From contig NZ_JALJRY010000021.1 in NCBI RefSeq assembly GCF_024519455.1, positions 138,078 to 202,077 on the forward strand: a stretch of DNA of 64,000 nt, in the 5' to 3' direction. The stretch is from Streptomyces sp. STR69 (GTDB taxonomy: Bacteria; Actinomycetota; Actinomycetes; Streptomycetales; Streptomycetaceae). Made by a program: the position numbers and the translations under genes. A model generated the notes under the pieces. It searched no databases. It was not told the origin of the DNA and worked only from the letters and a program-made list of their open reading frames with translations. Below, piece after piece: positions 1 to 7,545 of the stretch (position 1 is the first letter of the stretch; each line of letters begins with the position of its first letter).

Positions 1-1
1 C

Positions 2-1819
2 TGGACCTTCACCTCGGGCGCCGGCGTCGGCACCGGCAACAGACACGGTGGCGAGCGCTTCCTCTACCTCGACTCCGGAGCAGGCAAGAGCGGGCAAACG
101 ACCATCGTCGCGCCCCGCAACGGCAGTTACGACTTCTCCGCGTGGATCGGCAGCGCCGGCACCGGCGGCACGTACACGATCCGGCGCAACGGCGAGACCG
201 TGCAGACCATCACCCTGCCGCAGCACCCCGGTTACGCCCGCTACACCATCAGCAACGTCGAACTGCGGACCGGTGACCGGCTGCAGATCGAATTCGGCTC
301 CGGCAGCTCCTGGGTCAACGCCGACGACCTGATGATCTCGCCCGCCGCGCCCGCCGACCCCAAGGTCACCTCGTCCGACCCCGCGGTGGTCGAGATGTTC
401 TCCTGGGCGCAGCAGAAGGCCAACAGCTGGGTCCAACTGCCCGGCACGGTGGGCCCGGTCAACGTCGACGAGTACCAGACCGGCGGCACCGGCACCGCGA
501 CGTACGAGCCCACCTACTGGGCCGGATACGCCAACCGCAGCGCCTACTACTCCCGCGACATGACCCACCAGCTCGCCGGCGCCCACCTCATCGGCCTCGA
601 CGCCGAGAACGAGACGATGCTCCGCTCGTACGCCGAGTCCGCCACCGCCGAGCACAAGTACTTCCCGGTGTGGTCCCTCAACTTCGACGCCAAGACCTAC
701 CTGAGCATCGACTACAAGAGCCCGGACAACTTCGTGCGCGAGGTGCCCGCCGTCTTCGAACTCGTCGAGAAGGCCGCCCAGGCCTACCAGTGGACCGGCG
801 ACCGGAGATACGTCGACGACCCGGTGCTGTGGAACTTCTACCGGCACGCCACCGAGCAGTTCATCGACCTGCACGACTCCGCCAAGGACAACGGCAAGGT
901 CAAGGTCGCCGAGGGCACCGGCCAGGGCATCTTCGCTGGCGCCGCCAGCTACAACGAACAGGACGGTGACGACCTCGCCGAGGCCGGCGACACCATCGCC
1001 TCCGAGTACCAGGCGTACCTGGCGATGGCCGTGCTCGCCCGCGGCAGGGGCGACACCAAGCTCGCGAAGACCTACGACAAGCGGGCCGCCGACCTCAGGA
1101 CGTACTTCAACGACACCTGGAGCCGCACCGGCAGCGGCACCGACATGGTCCGCGCCTACACCGTCTCCGGCACCCCGGTCACCGGCTGGGGGAAGGAGAA
1201 CAGCGTCTTCATGCCGATGAAGCAGATCATCGACCCCGGCCCGCGCAACGACGCCTACCTCGACTACATCGAGCAGCAGGAACTGGGACCGCAGGGATCA
1301 CCCAACATCGAGTCGACGACCTACCTGCCCGACATGTTCTTCAAGAACAACCGCGCCGACACCGCCTGGCAGTGGATGCAGAAGATCTACGGCGAGCGGG
1401 AGACCCAGCACGTCAACTCCAGCCAGGGCCCCAACGGCGACTACCCCGAGGTGTCGTTCACCCTGGTCAGCCAGACCATCCAGGGTCTGATGGGTATCAC
1501 ACCGGACGCGCCGGACCACCGGGTGACCACCCAGTCGCAGCTGCCGACCGGCATGAAGTGGCTCCAGGCGGCGGACGTCCCCATCGGTACCGGTACGGTC
1601 ACCGTGCGGCACGACGGCGCCACGAAGACCACGCTGACGAACAACTCCCGCAAGGGCTCCTACAGTTGGGAGGCCCGCTTCGCCGGCGTCCACAAGAAGA
1701 TCAAGGTCAACGGCGTCCAGCAGCACGTGCGCGTCAAGACAGTCCACGGCGTGACCTACACCTACGCGACGCCGACGGTCCGGGCCGGGGCGACGACGGT
1801 CGTCCAGGTGGGCGACTGA
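2..1819 (+). CDS. Glycoside hydrolase (six-hairpin type), 5' truncated by window
   Basis: The frame is open from base 2, so the gene begins outside the window; about 605 residues are visible. The first ~110 residues look like a beta-sandwich carbohydrate-binding module (Gly/Ser/Thr-rich strands ending in a WVNADDLMIS segment). After that comes a long helical region rich in Trp, Tyr and paired acidic residues, typical of (alpha/alpha)6-barrel glycosidases, and a short C-terminal beta domain. The likely role is hydrolysis of a plant or microbial polysaccharide outside the cell; the signal peptide would lie upstream of the window. The exact GH family could not be assigned. It converges on the SARP-type regulator with 13 bases between stop codons. 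Confidence 0.72.
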   Translation, partial: WTFTSGAGVGTGNRHGGERFLYLDSGAGKSGQTTIVAPRNGSYDFSAWIGSAGTGGTYTIRRNGETVQTITLPQHPGYARYTISNVELRTGDRLQIEFGSGSSWVNADDLMISPAAPADPKVTSSDPAVVEMFSWAQQKANSWVQLPGTVGPVNVDEYQTGGTGTATYEPTYWAGYANRSAYYSRDMTHQLAGAHLIGLDAENETMLRSYAESATAEHKYFPVWSLNFDAKTYLSIDYKSPDNFVREVPAVFELVEKAAQAYQWTGDRRYVDDPVLWNFYRHATEQFIDLHDSAKDNGKVKVAEGTGQGIFAGAASYNEQDGDDLAEAGDTIASEYQAYLAMAVLARGRGDTKLAKTYDKRAADLRTYFNDTWSRTGSGTDMVRAYTVSGTPVTGWGKENSVFMPMKQIIDPGPRNDAYLDYIEQQELGPQGSPNIESTTYLPDMFFKNNRADTAWQWMQKIYGERETQHVNSSQGPNGDYPEVSFTLVSQTIQGLMGITPDAPDHRVTTQSQLPTGMKWLQAADVPIGTGTVTVRHDGATKTTLTNNSRKGSYSWEARFAGVHKKIKVNGVQQHVRVKTVHGVTYTYATPTVRAGATTVVQVGD

Positions 1820-1832
1820 CGCGAACTCCCGC

Positions 1833-4244
1833 TCACCGAGGGCCCCGTAGCGCGCCGGCGAGATCGTCGAGATACCGCGCGACGGGGCCCAGGGTGAGCA
1901 GACCGCTGCCCGCCCCGGCCAACTCGGCCGCGGCGGGCGTCAGTTCGGCCCGGGCGCGCTCCATCGTGTCCTGGTCGCCCACGGCGAGCGCCGCCCGCGC
2001 GGCCAGGCACCACAGGGCCTCGAACAGCAGGTCGCGCGGCGGCTCCGGAAGTGAACGCAGTGCGGCCCGGGCGTCGTTGGGCCGACCGTGGGCCAGTGAC
2101 ACGAGCGGCCGGGCCCACGGTTCGTACGGCCCCCAGTCGAGGTGTCCGTCGGTCTGGGCGGGCCGCCCGTGCCGCACACGCAGACACAGCAGGGCCAGCG
2201 GCAGCAGCCCGTGTTCCAGCCCGGGCATACCGGATCCCTCCAGCCGTCGCGCCGCGTCCCGGTAGGCCGCCTCCACGTCCTCCAGCCGGGCCCTGCCGCT
2301 CTCGGCGAGCCGCAGGGCCCGGTACCACTGGGTGAACACGCCCACCAGCGGCAGTTCATGACGCTCCGCCAGCTGCTCCACGGCTGCCACGTGCAGGTCC
2401 GCTCCGGTGAAGTCCGCGAGCGCGCTGCGGGCCTGGAGCCGGACGAGATGGCCGAGCACTTCGTGGGTGACCAGGCCGTGCCGGACGGACAGGGCAACCA
2501 ACTCGGCGCCGATGACGTCCCGTTGCGGGGCCAGGCCGGCACGGTGGAAGGTCTGCATGAACACCCCGTTGAGGGCGAAGGCGAGGAGCGCGGGGTCGTT
2601 CAACCGGCGGGCGATGTCCTCTGCTTGGCGGGCGGCCTGTGCTCCGCGCGCCGAACGGGTACCGCGTGACTCCAGGGCGATCGTGGCCAACAGGCGGGCC
2701 CGCGCGGCGAGATGGGCGTCCGGTGGAAGCGCGGCAAGCGTGTGTTCGGCGGCGGCCACGGTCTCCGCCGCCGACCGGGGGTCGTCGACACGGGTCCAGA
2801 TCGCCGGGACGTCGTAGGCGCCGATCACCCGGGCGGTGAGTTCCGGGTCGCCCAGTTCCGCCGCCGCGGTGATCGCCGCGAGCCGGTGCCCGCGGGCCGC
2901 CTCCAGCCCGCCGCCACCGGTCACCGCGAGACCCCGCAGCAGCCCCACCGTCGACTCCAGCCGCGCCCTGGCACCGGCCGCCACGGTCCGGTCGTAGGCG
3001 GCGGTGGCGGCTGCCCACACCTGCTCCGCGGGACCGCCGACGGCTTGCGACCGGGGCTGCTCCGCCGGGTCACCCTCTGCCCGGACTCGCGTCCGTGCCG
3101 ACGAGCTGTCGTCGGCCTGCGCCTGCCCTGGTCGGGGTGGCTCGCCGTCCGCGTGTGCCCACGCCCGTTCCGCTCGCTCGCCGTCCGCTTCGGCGCGTCG
3201 CCATTCCCGCGGGCCGCCGTCCGACTGTGCTCGCCCCTGCCCCTGTGGATCGCGGTCCCCGTGAGCCCGCGCAGGTTCCGGCGGGCCGCCGTCTGCCTGG
3301 GATGGCGCCTGTTCCTGCGGGTCGGCATCCGCTTGGGCTCGGCCCTGTTCCCGGGGGCTGCCGTCCGCCCCCGCCCGCCCGTGTCCCCGCAGATCGCCGT
3401 CCCCGTGCGCCCACGCCAGTTCCGGTGGGCCGCCGACTGTGTGTGCCCCTGCCCGTTCCTGCGGACCTCCGAGCACAGGATCGAGGTGCGGAGCATGCGT
3501 GAGGATGTCCGACTCCAGGCGGCGCAGGGCCGGGCCCGGGTCCGCGCCGAGTTGTTCCACGAGGAGGGTGCGGGCCCGGCGCAGTACCGCGAGGGCGTCG
3601 CCCTGGCGGCCGGTGCGGTACAGGGCCAGTGTCAGCAGTCGCCAGGCGTTCTCGCGCCACGGGTGCTCGGCCACATGCGCGTCCAGGTCCGGCACCGCCT
3701 CCGCGGCCCGGCCCAGGGCGAGTTGGGTCTCGGCCCGGCGCTCGACGGCGTGCAGCCGCAGCTCGGCGAGGCGGGAGCGCTCCGCGCGGACCCAGGTCTC
3801 GGCGCCGAAGTCGGCGTAGGCCGGACCCCGCCACCAGCCGAGGGCCTCCTCCAGCCGGGCGAGCGCCCGCACCTCCGGCATGGCTCCGGCGGCGGCCACC
3901 GCCCGCTCGAACCGCCACGCGTCCACGGCCTCCGACCCGGCACGCAGCGCGTACCCCGGCCCCTCGGTGACCAACAGCCGGGCCGGCGCGCGCGGCGGGC
4001 GCTCCGGTTCCAGGGCCCGGCGCAGCGCGGCGACGAAGGTGCGCACCGCGCCCACCGCGTCGGCGGGCGGCTCCTCCCGGCCCGCCCACAGATCCTCGAC
4101 CAGCCGCCCGACCGGGACGACCCGGCGCCGGGCCACGAGCAGCCGGGCCAGCACCGCCCGGTGCCGAGGCCCCCTCAGCGCGATCACGTCCCCGGCACCG
4201 TCCCAGGCCGTCACCGACCCCAGCACCCCGAACGCGACCTCCAT
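1833..4244 (-). CDS. SARP-type (AfsR N-terminal) transcriptional regulator with repeat-rich linker
   Basis: The N-terminus (about residues 1-95) is the OmpR-like winged helix of SARP regulators. It is followed by a bacterial transcriptional activation domain (to about residue 255) with the typical ADPGPALRRLE ending. The C-terminal half is helical and TPR-like. No P-loop NB-ARC ATPase lies between them, unlike AfsR itself. A 144-residue tract of 12-residue repeats sits exactly where the ATPase would be. The start is placed at the internal ATG at 4244 because GGAAAGGG lies 9 bases upstream; an ATG at 4268 is possible but has no good ribosome-binding site. SARPs usually activate secondary-metabolite or morphogenesis genes. 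No biosynthetic cluster is visible here, so the target is unknown. Confidence 0.85.
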   Translation of the reverse strand: MEVAFGVLGSVTAWDGAGDVIALRGPRHRAVLARLLVARRRVVPVGRLVEDLWAGREEPPADAVGAVRTFVAALRRALEPERPPRAPARLLVTEGPGYALRAGSEAVDAWRFERAVAAAGAMPEVRALARLEEALGWWRGPAYADFGAETWVRAERSRLAELRLHAVERRAETQLALGRAAEAVPDLDAHVAEHPWRENAWRLLTLALYRTGRQGDALAVLRRARTLLVEQLGADPGPALRRLESDILTHAPHLDPVLGGPQERAGAHTVGGPPELAWAHGDGDLRGHGRAGADGSPREQGRAQADADPQEQAPSQADGGPPEPARAHGDRDPQGQGRAQSDGGPREWRRAEADGERAERAWAHADGEPPRPGQAQADDSSSARTRVRAEGDPAEQPRSQAVGGPAEQVWAAATAAYDRTVAAGARARLESTVGLLRGLAVTGGGGLEAARGHRLAAITAAAELGDPELTARVIGAYDVPAIWTRVDDPRSAAETVAAAEHTLAALPPDAHLAARARLLATIALESRGTRSARGAQAARQAEDIARRLNDPALLAFALNGVFMQTFHRAGLAPQRDVIGAELVALSVRHGLVTHEVLGHLVRLQARSALADFTGADLHVAAVEQLAERHELPLVGVFTQWYRALRLAESGRARLEDVEAAYRDAARRLEGSGMPGLEHGLLPLALLCLRVRHGRPAQTDGHLDWGPYEPWARPLVSLAHGRPNDARAALRSLPEPPRDLLFEALWCLAARAALAVGDQDTMERARAELTPAAAELAGAGSGLLTLGPVARYLDDLAGALRGPR
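3015..3446 (-). repeat. Twelve in-frame 36-bp repeats coding a dodecapeptide
   Basis: Within the SARP gene, residues 275-418 (counting from the ATG at 4268) divide cleanly into twelve 12-residue units, with a partial unit before them. A rough consensus is A-Q/H-A-D-G-x-P-x-E-x-x-R; examples are AGADGSPREQGR, SQADGGPPEPAR and SQAVGGPAEQVW. The units are degenerate but keep register with no insertions. They are hydrophilic and charged, so an extended linker or repeated interaction peptide is likely. The flanking BTAD and helical domains show no such periodicity. Confidence 0.85.
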
Positions 4245-4383
4245 CACCGACCACCCTTTCCGGCGCATCGCCCCAGGTCACCGTAGCGCGCTCACCCATT
4301 GCTCATCGGCGCGCGGCAGGCTCGGAGACACCACCGACAGCACTGACGACAGCACCGACGCAAGCATGAAAGCAGGGCGCACC

Positions 4384-5274
4384 ATGCCACCGACCATCCC
4401 CGGCTTCACCTACCACCGCGTTCCCGTCGCGGACGGCGTGTCCCTGAACGCGGCCGTGTCCGGTTCGGGCAGCCCGCTCGTGCTGCTGCACGGCTTCCCG
4501 CAGACCCACCTCATGTGGCGCCATGTCGCCGCCGACCTCGCGGCCGACCACACCGTCATCTGCCCCGACCTGCGCGGCTACGGCGCGAGCGACAAGCCCG
4601 CCGAGTCCGACGAGGGCGGCGACGGTTCCGGCTACGCCAAGCGCACCATGGCCGACGACATCGTGACCCTCGCCCACACCCTGGGACACGATCGCTTCGC
4701 ACTCGCCGGGCACGACCGCGGCGCCCTCGTCGCCTTCCGCGCCGGACTCGACCACCCCGACCGGATCACGCACCTGGCCTGTCTCGACGTACTCCCCACC
4801 CTCGACATGTGGGAGGTGATGCACGGCGTCACCGCCGCCGTCGGCTTCCACCTCTACCTGATGGCCCAACCCCCGGGCCTGCCCGAGGAGTTGATCGCCG
4901 CCGCGCCCGACGCGTTCTTCGGTCACTTCCTCGACATCTGGACCAACGACCCGCAGGCGATCCCCGCCCGCATCCGCACCGCCTACCTGGACGCCTGCCG
5001 TGCCGCGGTCCCCTCGATCGTCGCCGACTACCGGGCCTCCGCCGGCGTCGACCTCGCCCACGACCGAGCCGACCGGGACGCCGGCCACCAACTGCGGATG
5101 CCGGTCGCCGTGCTCCAGCAGGACTGGGGCGCCGCCCTCGGCTTCGACGCGGCGGCCCTGTGGCGCGCCTGGGCACCGGACGTACGGCACTCCACCGTGA
5201 CCTGCGGCCACTTCATGGCGGAGGAGGCACCCGCCGACGTGGCCAAGGCCCTTCGGGACCTGCTCGCCCGCTGA
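4384..5274 (+). CDS. Alpha/beta hydrolase resembling haloacetate dehalogenase
   Basis: This 296-residue alpha/beta hydrolase has the oxyanion motif HGFPQTHLMW and a nucleophile elbow GHDRG. The nucleophile is Asp, as in fluoroacetate/haloacetate dehalogenases and epoxide hydrolases, rather than Ser. The catalytic His is in CGHFMAEEAP. Fluoroacetate dehalogenases have a His-Trp pair in the cap that holds the halide; here the corresponding stretch reads FHLYLMAQP, so His is kept but Trp appears to be Leu. Halide handling may therefore be altered. The start at 4384 has AGGG just upstream; an in-frame ATG at 4366 lacks a ribosome-binding site. It is divergent from the SARP gene. Confidence 0.8.
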   Translation: MPPTIPGFTYHRVPVADGVSLNAAVSGSGSPLVLLHGFPQTHLMWRHVAADLAADHTVICPDLRGYGASDKPAESDEGGDGSGYAKRTMADDIVTLAHTLGHDRFALAGHDRGALVAFRAGLDHPDRITHLACLDVLPTLDMWEVMHGVTAAVGFHLYLMAQPPGLPEELIAAAPDAFFGHFLDIWTNDPQAIPARIRTAYLDACRAAVPSIVADYRASAGVDLAHDRADRDAGHQLRMPVAVLQQDWGAALGFDAAALWRAWAPDVRHSTVTCGHFMAEEAPADVAKALRDLLAR

Positions 5275-5403
5275 ACGCGTTCCCCTCTCGACTTCGTTCG
5301 AGCGGGGATCGCTCATCGCCGAACTCGTCCAGCGGGTGAACCGCGCCGATCCATGAGCGACAGGCCCGGGCGAACCCGCCACTCCGGCCTGAACAGAGCG
5401 AAC

Positions 5404-6168
5404 ATGCGTGCGTACGGCCCTCCCCCCGCCTACGCTCGGGCCGTGCTGCGCATCATCGACGCCCGAACCGGCGACTCCACCGAAGCCGCCCCCGCCCGCC
5501 GTGGCCTGACCAGGGTCGAGGCGCACGCGTCGGGCCTCGATCCCACGGCACTACGTGTCCTCCTCGTCGCCGACCTCCTCGTGCGCGCCCTCGAACTCGG
5601 CGGCACACCCGTGTGGGCCCTGCTCACCGGAGAACGGGACCAGGCCGAACTCCGCGCCGCCGCAGGCGCGTTGGGCATCCGCCCCTTCGAGGACGGGGGA
5701 GACCTCGGCTCCGGACTCGGCGAGGCCCAGGTCCTCCACGTCACCGCCGGGAGCGAGGCGACACCCGGGCGAGCCCTGGTCGCCGTAGCGCCCGTCGAAT
5801 CTCCTACGACCGCTGCCCCGGACCTCTCCGACCCGGGAGCGCTCCGCCTCGCCCTGCTCGCGCACCCACGGGACCTGCCGGTACGGCTCGACGCGGTGGC
5901 CCTCGACGAGGCGCGGCGGACCCTGGCGCACTGGCGCGGGTCGGTCGCCGACTGGGCGCGGCGGCCTTCGCGGCCAGTGCCCGACGAGGTGCGCGTCGAG
6001 CTGCGGAGCGCCTGGGAGAACGACCTCGACGTGCCTGCCGTGCTGGCGGTGTTGCGTCGCGTGGAGACCTGGCCCGACCTGCCGGACGGCGCCCGATTCG
6101 AGACGTACGCCTACGCCGACCGGCTCCTCGGGCTCGAACTCACCCGTGACATCGGGTCGTTGGCGTGA
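5404..6168 (+). CDS. CysRS-like protein without synthetase signature motifs
   Basis: About 254 residues. The N-terminal half (TALRVLLVADLLVRALELGG) resembles the Rossmann region of cysteinyl-tRNA synthetase or MshC. The C-terminal half contains WENDLDVPAVLAVL, like the DLNTP helix of the CysRS DALR region. No HIGH or KMSKS motif and no zinc-ligand Cys/His set is present, so aminoacylation is unlikely. Its role is unknown; it may be a degenerate paralogue with a regulatory or ligand-binding function. The start is uncertain: ATG 5404 precedes the conserved-looking region, and an ATG at 5353 and a GTG at 5443 are alternatives. It overlaps the SixA-type gene by 4 bases, so the two are probably translated together. 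Confidence 0.55.
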   Translation: MRAYGPPPAYARAVLRIIDARTGDSTEAAPARRGLTRVEAHASGLDPTALRVLLVADLLVRALELGGTPVWALLTGERDQAELRAAAGALGIRPFEDGGDLGSGLGEAQVLHVTAGSEATPGRALVAVAPVESPTTAAPDLSDPGALRLALLAHPRDLPVRLDAVALDEARRTLAHWRGSVADWARRPSRPVPDEVRVELRSAWENDLDVPAVLAVLRRVETWPDLPDGARFETYAYADRLLGLELTRDIGSLA

Positions 6169-6707
6169 ACGGCCGCTCCGGGGCCCGCCCGCTGCGCCGA
6201 CTTGTGGTGCTGCGGCACGCCAAGTCGGCCTGGCCGGCGGGCGTTCCCGACCAGCTCCGTCCGCTCGCCCCGCGCGGTCTCCGTGACGCCCCGGCCGCCG
6301 GGATCGCGCTCGCCGAGACGGACTCCCTGCCCGACCTCGCGCTGTGCTCCACGGCCGTACGGGCGCGCCAGACCTGGGAGTTGGCCTCGGCCGAGTGGGG
6401 CACCCCGCCGCCGGTGCGGTACGAACCACGGCTCTACGCAGCCGATGTCGCGGACCTTCTCGACGCCGTTCACCAAGTGCCGCACGAGGTCGAGACCTTG
6501 CTCGTCGTCGGGCACAACCCGGGCCTGGAGGAACTGGTCCTCGAACTCGCCGGTGACGGTCTCGACGACACGCTCGACGAGGTCCGGGTGAAGTTCCCGA
6601 CCTCGGCGATCGCGGTCCTGGCCTGGCACGGTCGCACCTGGAAGGACCTCGCCCCGGGCACGGCCCTGCTGACGGGCCTGACCGTGCCGAGAGGCAAGAA
6701 GAAGTAG
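6165..6707 (+). CDS. SixA-type phosphohistidine phosphatase / histidine phosphatase
   Basis: This 180-residue protein opens with LVVLRHAKSAWP, the RHG/RHA phosphohistidine motif of the histidine phosphatase superfamily. The second catalytic His is in VVGHNPGLEEL, which is the SixA subgroup pattern. In Escherichia coli SixA removes phosphate from phosphohistidine proteins; the target here is unknown. The GTG start overlaps the stop of the upstream CysRS-like gene (GTGA), which indicates translational coupling. It is cytoplasmic, with no signal peptide, and has a basic GKKK tail. Confidence 0.85.
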   Translation: MNGRSGARPLRRLVVLRHAKSAWPAGVPDQLRPLAPRGLRDAPAAGIALAETDSLPDLALCSTAVRARQTWELASAEWGTPPPVRYEPRLYAADVADLLDAVHQVPHEVETLLVVGHNPGLEELVLELAGDGLDDTLDEVRVKFPTSAIAVLAWHGRTWKDLAPGTALLTGLTVPRGKKK

Positions 6708-6715
6708 GCCCGGCT

Positions 6716-7540
6716 CTAGGGGAGTTGGAGGAACTCCTGAGCTCCGCGCAGCCGTGTGCCCAGCCGCTCCTGTGTGGCTCGGCTGTCGAGACGGACGTCG
6801 AGGGCCATGGACTCGCCCTCTCGGCGCCCGGCGGGGAGCCTGCTCGCGTCGAGTCCGTCACGTCGGGCGATGAGCACACCGAGGTCGTGGCGGCTCAGGG
6901 CGTCCGGCCCGGCCAGGTGGAACATGCCCGACTCGTCGGACAGCGCGAGTTCCAGCAGGGCGGCGGCCAGGTCCTCGACGTGGACCGGACAGCGGACGAC
7001 ATCGGTGAACAGGACGCCTTCGCGAGCACCGGCGGCCAGTTCGTGCACCATGCGCTCGTGCGCGGAGCCGCCGTGGCCGATGACCAGCGAGGTGCGCGCG
7101 ACCGCGGCGGCCGGTGTCAGGAGGCGTACGGCTGTCTCGGCGGCGGCCTTCGCCGCGCCGTACGGGGTGACCGGGTCGGGCAGGCACGACTCGTCGTAGG
7201 ACATCCGGGAACCGGAGAACACGGCGTCGCTGGAGACATGGACCAGGCGGCGGCCATGGCGTGCCGCGGCCATCGCCACGCGGACCGAGCCGTCGGCGGT
7301 GACCGCCCAGTCGCTCAGTCCGCTGGTCGCGTTGATGATCGCGTCCGGGGTCAACTCGGCCAGGAGGTCGTCGAGTCGGTCGGGCGCGCGCAGGTCGAGC
7401 CGGTGCCAGGAGACGCCGGGCGGCGCGGTACCGGGTCGTGCGGAGCAGTACGTCGCCGCCGTGGCCCAGCCCGCCGCGCTCGCCCGGCGCACGAGTTCCG
7501 TGCCCAGGAAACCGCTGCCGCCGACCACAAGGACTCTCAC
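6716..7540 (-). CDS. RmlD-like NAD(P)-dependent sugar-nucleotide reductase / SDR
   Basis: A 274-residue extended SDR with the N-terminal dinucleotide-binding motif GGSGFLG (residues 7-13) and the active-site YGAAK. Regions such as NATSGLSDW and VHVSSDAVFSG follow the pattern of dTDP-4-dehydrorhamnose reductase (RmlD). No other dTDP-rhamnose genes lie nearby, so the substrate is open. Its stop is 8 bases from the convergent SixA-type stop. It lies 5 bases downstream of the APC permease gene on the same strand, so the two probably form an operon. Confidence 0.8.
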   Translation of the reverse strand: MRVLVVGGSGFLGTELVRRASAAGWATAATYCSARPGTAPPGVSWHRLDLRAPDRLDDLLAELTPDAIINATSGLSDWAVTADGSVRVAMAAARHGRRLVHVSSDAVFSGSRMSYDESCLPDPVTPYGAAKAAAETAVRLLTPAAAVARTSLVIGHGGSAHERMVHELAAGAREGVLFTDVVRCPVHVEDLAAALLELALSDESGMFHLAGPDALSRHDLGVLIARRDGLDASRLPAGRREGESMALDVRLDSRATQERLGTRLRGAQEFLQLP

Positions 7541-7545
7541 AGCGG

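Noticed and set aside
3004..3502. Short plus-strand frames rich in Pro/Arg over the SARP repeats.
   Set aside because: They are the opposite-strand image of the 36-bp repeats and have no start signals.
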